A DNA stretch of 64,000 nt from Excoecaria cochinchinensis (Eukaryota; Streptophyta; Magnoliopsida; Malpighiales; Euphorbiaceae), in contig CANTUQ010000050.1 of NCBI GenBank assembly GCA_947683425.1, positions 13,942,501 through 14,006,500 of the forward strand, in the 5' to 3' direction. Of this stretch, positions 58,812 through 64,000 are shown piece after piece. Within the stretch, counting starts at the first letter, position 1; every line of letters starts with the position of its first letter. The position numbers were made by a program, and so were the translations under genes. The notes beneath the pieces are model-generated. The model was not told the origin of the DNA. It searched no databases and saw nothing but the letters and a program-made list of their open reading frames with translations.

Positions 58812-60228
58812 TGATGTGTGCCTAAAGTTGCATATTTTGGTCTGTTTTTCATATCTTTAATGCACTTTATTTTGGCTTAATTTAGTACTTTTCACTTGTT
58901 TTGTAATTTTTGTTATTGTAGGATCAAAGTGATGGAAATGAAGTAATTGAAGCCAAATGGGGTGAATATGGAACAGCCAAGGAAAATCAAAGAATTTGGA
59001 AGCAGAAATCTGATTTTGGGCTTAGCCTTGCCCAAGGTTAAGGGGCAAGGGCAAGGAGCTGCCTTGCCCAAGACTAACAGCCAGACATGACAGCAGATGC
59101 AGATTTAGGGTTTTTAACTTAAAAGTTGACCTAGCCGCCAGCTGGTCTTCATCGGGTATTTAGGGATAATTAAGCTGTAATTAAGGAGATAATAGGCAGT
59201 ATTTTTAGGAAGATTAAATTACTTTTTATATTTTTATTTTATTTTCCAAGTTTGGATAGGAATAAACTACTTACCTAAATATTTTAGGTTTTCTTTTAAA
59301 AGGGATAGAGAAAAAATGTGAAGAGGAATTTTGGCAGCCGCCGCAGCCTCTGTTCTTCCATCTTTGTGTTAGGAATTTGTCTATGTTTATTTTGTTTTTG
59401 TTCTTGGCCATGATTGGCTAAAATTTTATTCTAGTTAAAGGTTCAATTCAAAGCCAGGATTCTTTATTACTGTGAGATTGTTCTTGCTTATTTTTCTCTT
59501 TAATTCATATGATGTTCATGTTATTTACTGAAGTTTAGAGAAACTATATCTCGATTGTTATTTATTATTTGCACAATAATGGCCAGTTTTTCAATTAATC
59601 AAATAGCATATAGCTAATTGAGATTGTCAAATCCGTAATTATTTGATAAAATCAATAACAAGTGGTAATCAGTGTAGCTTCCTCACAAGGGCTGTTACAT
59701 TGAGTAAGTGCATGATTTGGTCTAAATCGGTCTCGCGTGAGGTCGGGTGGCTTAGGTCAGGTCTTTCTATTTCTTAATGCTGTCAATAAATTAAATTCTT
59801 GCGCGTGTTAAGGGTTGTTTATTGATTAGGAATTAATTACAGTCTTACTTGATTGATTCATTAATACGGAAAGATTAGGTCGGGAGCGCGAAGCCGACGA
59901 CTATAACTGATCCATTGCATGATTTTAGAGTATATTTTTGTCCATGATCAGTAAATTGAATTTTGTGCTGCGAATACCTTTAACTGGAGTTTCTCATCTT
60001 TTATTTTATTTTTATTTATTTTTCTGCATTTTATTTGTTATTATTTTAATTCTGTGTTTTTATTCTTAATTTACAAAACCCCCTTTTTATTTTCATTGTT
60101 TGTTTTTGGTTATTTAAAAAAATTAAAACTCAACCAATCCCTGTGGATTCGACCCTGCTCATTGCTATTTATAAGTTAAAGTCAGTTAAGAGTAGGAATT
60201 TTATTTTTGTTGGTTTCGACACCCATCA
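58812..60228 (+). repeat. 3' LTR of the nested gypsy element
   Basis: 1417 bp, TGATGTGTGCCTAAAGTTGC to ACACCCATCA, almost identical to 52973-54388. Followed directly by the target duplication GTCAA and the rest of the copia gag-pol linker. Confidence 0.93.
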
Positions 60229-60305
60229 GTCAAAAATAATGTGCATACTGTAGCTAACCCACAAAGACCCAAAAAGGATTGGGTACCTAAATCTGTATAA
60301 TTTTC

Positions 60306-63300
60306 TTGCAGATCTGCCTGAAGAGCTCCAGATCAGAAAAATGGTACTTGGATAGTGGATGCTCCAGCCACATGACAGGGAACAAATCAAAGTTCACTAA
60401 ATTAACCATGAAAGATGGTGGGAAAGTTAGTTTTGGAGATAACAGAAAAGGAAAAATCATTGGAATGGGAACTATCGGTTCAAATCCAAAGATAGAAGAT
60501 GTTTCTCTTGTTGTTGGGTTAAAGTTCAATCTGCTAAGCATCAGTCAAATCTGTGATAAAAACAGAAGAGTGATATTTGAAAAAGATCATTGCAGAGTAG
60601 AAGAAGTCGAGACAGATCAGACAGTTCTAACTGGACACAGATCAGGAAATATTTATCAAGTAAATTTAGAAGAGCTTCAAGAAAGTAATCTAACATGTTT
60701 GATAACACAAGAAAATTTGAGTGTACTATGGCACAAGAAGCTTGGTCATGCTAGTATTCATACCATTGAAAAACTAGCTAGGAAAAATCTTATGAAAGGG
60801 CTGCCAAAGATGAATTTTGAAAAGGATTACGTTTGCAAGGCTTGTCAACTTGGAAAACAGACCAGATCTTCTCACAAACTCAAAGGAGAAAATTCATCCA
60901 AGAAAGCATTGGAGCTTTTGCATTTAGATATGTTTGGACCAATAAGTCCTTCTAGTATTGGTGGTAAAGCATATGTATTTGTTATTGTGGATGATTACAC
61001 AAGATATACTTGGACTATGTTTCTTGCACACAAAAGTGAAGCATTTAAATCTTTTGAAAAATTGAGCAAAAAGTTACAAAATGAGAAAGGGTACATGATT
61101 TCAAGCATAAGAAGTGATCATGGAGGAGAATTTGAAAATGCGAGTTTTGAAGAATATTGCAACAATTCTGGAATTCATCATAGTTTTTCAGCTGCCAGAA
61201 CACCTGAACAGAACGGGGTAGTAGAAAGAAAGAACAGAACGCTTCAAGAGATGGCTAGAACTATGATTAATGAGAATAATCTTCCAAAGTACTTCTGGGC
61301 AGAAGCAATTAGCACAGCGTGCTACATTCTAAACAGAATGCTTGTTAGATCTATTCCATATGAGCTCTGGAAGAACAGAAAGCCAAACATCAGTTATTTT
61401 CAACCATTCGGCTGTAAGTGCTTTATCTTTAATGATAAGAGTAATTTAGATAAATTTGATGCTAAATCAGATGAAGGTATTTTTCTTGGTTATTCATTAA
61501 ATAGCAAAGCATATAGAGTTTTTAACAGACGAACATTAGTAGTAGAAGAGTCTATAAATATAAAATTTGATTATGCTGACATCTACACTCGAGAAAGGAG
61601 TTTTTCTGATGATGATGCAGATGTAGAAATGTTCGAAATGAACAAAAAGACTGGAGAAAAAGATAATTCGGAAAAGTCTCCTAGACGGGAAGCAGACCAA
61701 GATGACAGATCTGGAAATGGATCTGATCAGATAGAAGAAGATCAGCTAACAAAAAGGCAATCAGATCAACAAGAAGAAAACCAGACAGAACAGTCGTTGG
61801 AAAGATTAGAAGATCAGCAAAACATGCAACAACCAGCAGAATTACCTAAGGACTGGAAGTTTCACAGATATCATCCAAAAGATAATTTGCTGACAGAACC
61901 ATCAGAAAGAATGATGACCAGAAGAGCAATGCGAGAATACTGTGGTAATGTAGCTTTTGTTTCTCAACTAGAGCCCAAAAATTTTATGGATGCTCAAAAT
62001 GATGTAAACTGGATTCTTGCTATGCAAGAAGAATTAAATCAGTTTGAACGAAATAAAGTTTGGTATCTTGTTCCTAAACCATCAAATCATTCAATCATTG
62101 GCACCAAATGGGTTTTTAGAAATAAGCTTGATGAACAAGGAAATGTTATAAGAAACAAAGCAAGATTAGTTGCTCAAGGCTACAACCAAGAAGAAGGTAT
62201 TGACTTCGATGAAACTTTTGCACCTGTAGCTAGATTAGAAGCCATTAGAATCTTATGTGCATATGCATGTTTTAAGAATTTCAAACTTTATCAAATGGAT
62301 GTTAAAAGTGCTTTTTTAAATGGATTTCTAAATGAAGAAGTTTATGTAGCTCAACCTCCTGGTTTTGAAAATTCAGAACATCCAGAGTATGTTTACAAAC
62401 TCAAAAAGGCTTTATATGGTTTGAAACAAGCTCCTAGAGCTTGGTATGAAAGATTGAGTTGTTTTCTTCTTGCTCACGGTTTTAATAGAGGAAAAGTTGA
62501 TAATACACTTTTTACTAAACATAGTTCATCTCATATTCTATTAGTACAAATTTATGTTGATGATATTGTTTTCAGATCTACTAATGTTTCTATGTGCAAA
62601 GAATTTGAATTTATTATGAAGCAGGAATTTGAAATGAGTTTAATGGGAGAACTCACATTCTTTCTGGGATTGCAAATCAAACAATGCAAAAATAGAATTT
62701 TCAGAAGTCAGGTAAAGTATACAAAGGAGCTTATTAAGAAGTTCAAAATGACAGAATCTAAATCTGCCAGTACACCTATGAGTCCCTCAATCAAGCTGGA
62801 AAAGGATGAAAAAGGCAAAAGTGTTGATGAAAAGTTTTACAGAGGCATGATCGGATCATTGCTCTACTTGACTGCAAGCAGGCCTGATATTCATTTCAGT
62901 GTGTGTCTGTGTGCTAGATTCCAATCTGCTCCAAAAGAGTCACATCTGTCTGCAGTAAAGAGAATATTACGTTACTTAGTTGGAACTCCAGAATTGGGAT
63001 TATGGTTTCTCAAGAATGGTTCTCTAGATCTTATTGGATATTCTGATGCAAACTATGCTGGATGCAGAATTGACAGAAAGAGCACCTCTGGTGCCTGTCA
63101 TTTTCTTGGAAATTCTTTAATCACTTGGTCCAGCAGAAAACAAAATTCAGTGGCTCTATCTACAGCAGAAGCAGAATACATTGCAGCTGGAGGAAGTGTT
63201 GCACAAGTTCTATGGATCAGACAACAATTAAAGGATTATGGAATTGAATTTGATCAAGTTCCAATCTTCTGTGACAACACTAGTGCAATCAATCTTACCA

Positions 63301-63500
63301 AAAATCCTATTCTGCACTCTAGAACCAAACACATAGAAATCAGACATCACTTTATTAGAGATCATGTTCAACAGGGTGACATTGTGATAGAATTTGTTCC
63401 AACAGAACAACAGTTAGCTGACATCTTCACTAAACCTCTAAAGGAAGATCAATTTTGTCAAATTAGAAGAAAGTTGGGCATGGGCTCTACGGCAGAATAA
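60306..63500 (+). CDS. Copia pol polyprotein (protease, integrase, RT, RNase H)
   Basis: 1064 codons open, 5' end cut off from gag. Aspartic protease: WYLDSGCSSHMTG (catalytic D at residue 16). Gag-pre-integrase zinc site: LWHKKLGHAS, then CKACQLGKQTR. Integrase core: LDMFGPISPSS, SIRSDHGGEFEN, EQNGVVERKNR. GKK-type C-terminal: KPNISYFQPFGCKCFIFN. An acidic Gln/Asp/Glu linker (about 430-510). Reverse transcriptase: GTKWVFRNKLDE, RLVAQGYNQEEGIDFDETF, catalytic YVDD at residues 750-753. RNase H: GYSDANYAGCRIDRKSTSG, LSTAEAEYIAA, ending KPLKEDQFCQIRRKLGM. The 7261 bp of insertion plus duplication, and a frame change with stop just upstream, separate it from gag. The ATG at the ORF start is not a natural start. 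Confidence 0.92.
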   Translation: MQICLKSSRSEKWYLDSGCSSHMTGNKSKFTKLTMKDGGKVSFGDNRKGKIIGMGTIGSNPKIEDVSLVVGLKFNLLSISQICDKNRRVIFEKDHCRVEEVETDQTVLTGHRSGNIYQVNLEELQESNLTCLITQENLSVLWHKKLGHASIHTIEKLARKNLMKGLPKMNFEKDYVCKACQLGKQTRSSHKLKGENSSKKALELLHLDMFGPISPSSIGGKAYVFVIVDDYTRYTWTMFLAHKSEAFKSFEKLSKKLQNEKGYMISSIRSDHGGEFENASFEEYCNNSGIHHSFSAARTPEQNGVVERKNRTLQEMARTMINENNLPKYFWAEAISTACYILNRMLVRSIPYELWKNRKPNISYFQPFGCKCFIFNDKSNLDKFDAKSDEGIFLGYSLNSKAYRVFNRRTLVVEESINIKFDYADIYTRERSFSDDDADVEMFEMNKKTGEKDNSEKSPRREADQDDRSGNGSDQIEEDQLTKRQSDQQEENQTEQSLERLEDQQNMQQPAELPKDWKFHRYHPKDNLLTEPSERMMTRRAMREYCGNVAFVSQLEPKNFMDAQNDVNWILAMQEELNQFERNKVWYLVPKPSNHSIIGTKWVFRNKLDEQGNVIRNKARLVAQGYNQEEGIDFDETFAPVARLEAIRILCAYACFKNFKLYQMDVKSAFLNGFLNEEVYVAQPPGFENSEHPEYVYKLKKALYGLKQAPRAWYERLSCFLLAHGFNRGKVDNTLFTKHSSSHILLVQIYVDDIVFRSTNVSMCKEFEFIMKQEFEMSLMGELTFFLGLQIKQCKNRIFRSQVKYTKELIKKFKMTESKSASTPMSPSIKLEKDEKGKSVDEKFYRGMIGSLLYLTASRPDIHFSVCLCARFQSAPKESHLSAVKRILRYLVGTPELGLWFLKNGSLDLIGYSDANYAGCRIDRKSTSGACHFLGNSLITWSSRKQNSVALSTAEAEYIAAGGSVAQVLWIRQQLKDYGIEFDQVPIFCDNTSAINLTKNPILHSRTKHIEIRHHFIRDHVQQGDIVIEFVPTEQQLADIFTKPLKEDQFCQIRRKLGMGSTAE

Positions 63501-64000
63501 GTTACCTGGTAATAAAAATCTCTTAGTCTTTGCAAAAAGGGAAAAGGTGCGTGTTTTTGTTTTAATATTTTAATACTGATTTAAAACATGTGTGCTTTAA
63601 AATTATTTAATATCTTTATGTCTTTTGATATTAAAATATTTTATCCTTGTGCTTTAGTCTTAAAAAATTATATTATATTTATAAAAAGACAAAATAGTCC
63701 TTTTATGTTCTTTTCGTGTTTATTTGTCATAACTGTCAGAGTCAAAGTTTTTTTTAATTTGTTTCTTCCCGCTTAAAACCTCTTTTCTGTGTTATACTCA
63801 GTATATTGATGAAAGTTTTTCAGAGAAAAAGAGTGGGAACAGTTATCTTTTCTTTTGAATAAATCATGTCTATCTCCTTGGGAAGGATAACTGGCATTAA
63901 ATGGTGTGTCTTTTCATATCCTGACTCTCCATCACAAAGATTTGTTTTTATCTTTCCTAAAATCCTCCACCCAGTGTCTTTTCTTTTCTTTCGGATTAAT
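63501..64000. other. Copia sequence downstream of pol
   Basis: AT-rich, no gene. No copy of the LTR start TGTTGGCTCAAGG is reached before the window ends, so this is the spacer between pol and the 3' LTR. Confidence 0.6.

Larger units (their letters stand above)
52973..60228 (+). mobile_element. Nested non-autonomous Ty3/gypsy element, gag-protease only
   Basis: 7256 bp with a perfect 5-bp target duplication GTCAA (52968-52972 and 60229-60233). Two LTRs of 1416 and 1417 bp, a primer-binding site, a partial gag plus protease frame, then about 3 kb without RT, RNase H or integrase, and a polypurine-like AAGTGTGGGGGTGTT before the 3' LTR. It resembles the plant 'terminal-repeat with gag' class derived from Athila/Tat-like elements. 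Confidence 0.93.
50046..64000 (+). mobile_element. Ty1/copia retrotransposon, interrupted; 3' end outside the window
   Basis: 5' LTR 50046-51267, primer-binding site 51270-51281, gag 51326-about 52972, then a nested gypsy element (52973-60228), then pol 60306-63500. The domain order protease, integrase, RT, RNase H is the copia order. The style of gag with two zinc knuckles and a long pol suggests the Tork/SIRE side of plant copia. No 3' LTR up to 64000; the 500 bp after pol are non-coding. Confidence 0.9.

Overview
The window is nuclear DNA from a flowering plant, almost certainly a eudicot. It has spliced genes with GT-AG introns, AT-rich intergenic DNA, plant-type receptor-like proteins, a mitochondrial COQ5 gene, a CACTA transposon, and copia and gypsy retrotransposons of plant lineages. 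Species cannot be named from the sequence. There is no sign of operons, CRISPR or bacterial genes.

Layout. 1-6.1 kb: several minus-strand, splice-flanked exons of one or two genes I do not recognise, broken up by two Mutator-type MITEs. 6.5-9.1 kb: a mosaic of decayed pieces (a copied COQ5 exon, two scraps of a leucine-rich-repeat receptor gene, repeated receptor promoter modules, a third MITE). 11.1-14.4 kb: an intact intronless EIX/Cf-type LRR receptor-like protein (RLP1, plus strand). 15.3-19.4 kb: an intact eight-exon COQ5 gene (minus strand, 289 aa), convergent with RLP1. 20.1-22.8 kb: a probable LTR without an internal region. 22.8-34.3 kb: an apparently complete CACTA transposon (23519-34046) lying inside a CAC/GCC simple repeat that itself seems to belong to an older inverted-repeat element. 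Both transposon genes are open once introns are removed, and the element carries an antisense first exon that looks captured from a host RmlC-like cupin gene. 36.1-39.4 kb: a second intact RLP (RLP2, minus strand) with one extra LRR made by a 69-bp tandem duplication. 42.8-43.7 kb: a decayed fragment of the TOR kinase gene. 44.2-48.9 kb: a 5'-truncated Tat-lineage gypsy element with integrase, an antisense extra gene and a 3' LTR. 50.0 kb to beyond the window end: a copia element split between gag and pol by a 7.3-kb gypsy element (52973-60228) that kept only partial gag and protease.

Function. The two RLPs are cell-surface proteins without kinases and belong to the family that perceives microbial or apoplastic ligands through SOBIR1/BAK1-type partner kinases. 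COQ5 acts in ubiquinone synthesis in mitochondria and is unrelated in function; its exon has been copied by the same local duplications that shuffle RLP promoter and coding pieces. Most of the rest is transposon-derived. The best candidates for a second look are the intact CACTA element with its cupin exon and duplicated subterminal arrays, the COQ5/LRR chimera, the extra LRR in RLP2, the TOR fragment, and the pol-less gypsy element nested in the copia gene.
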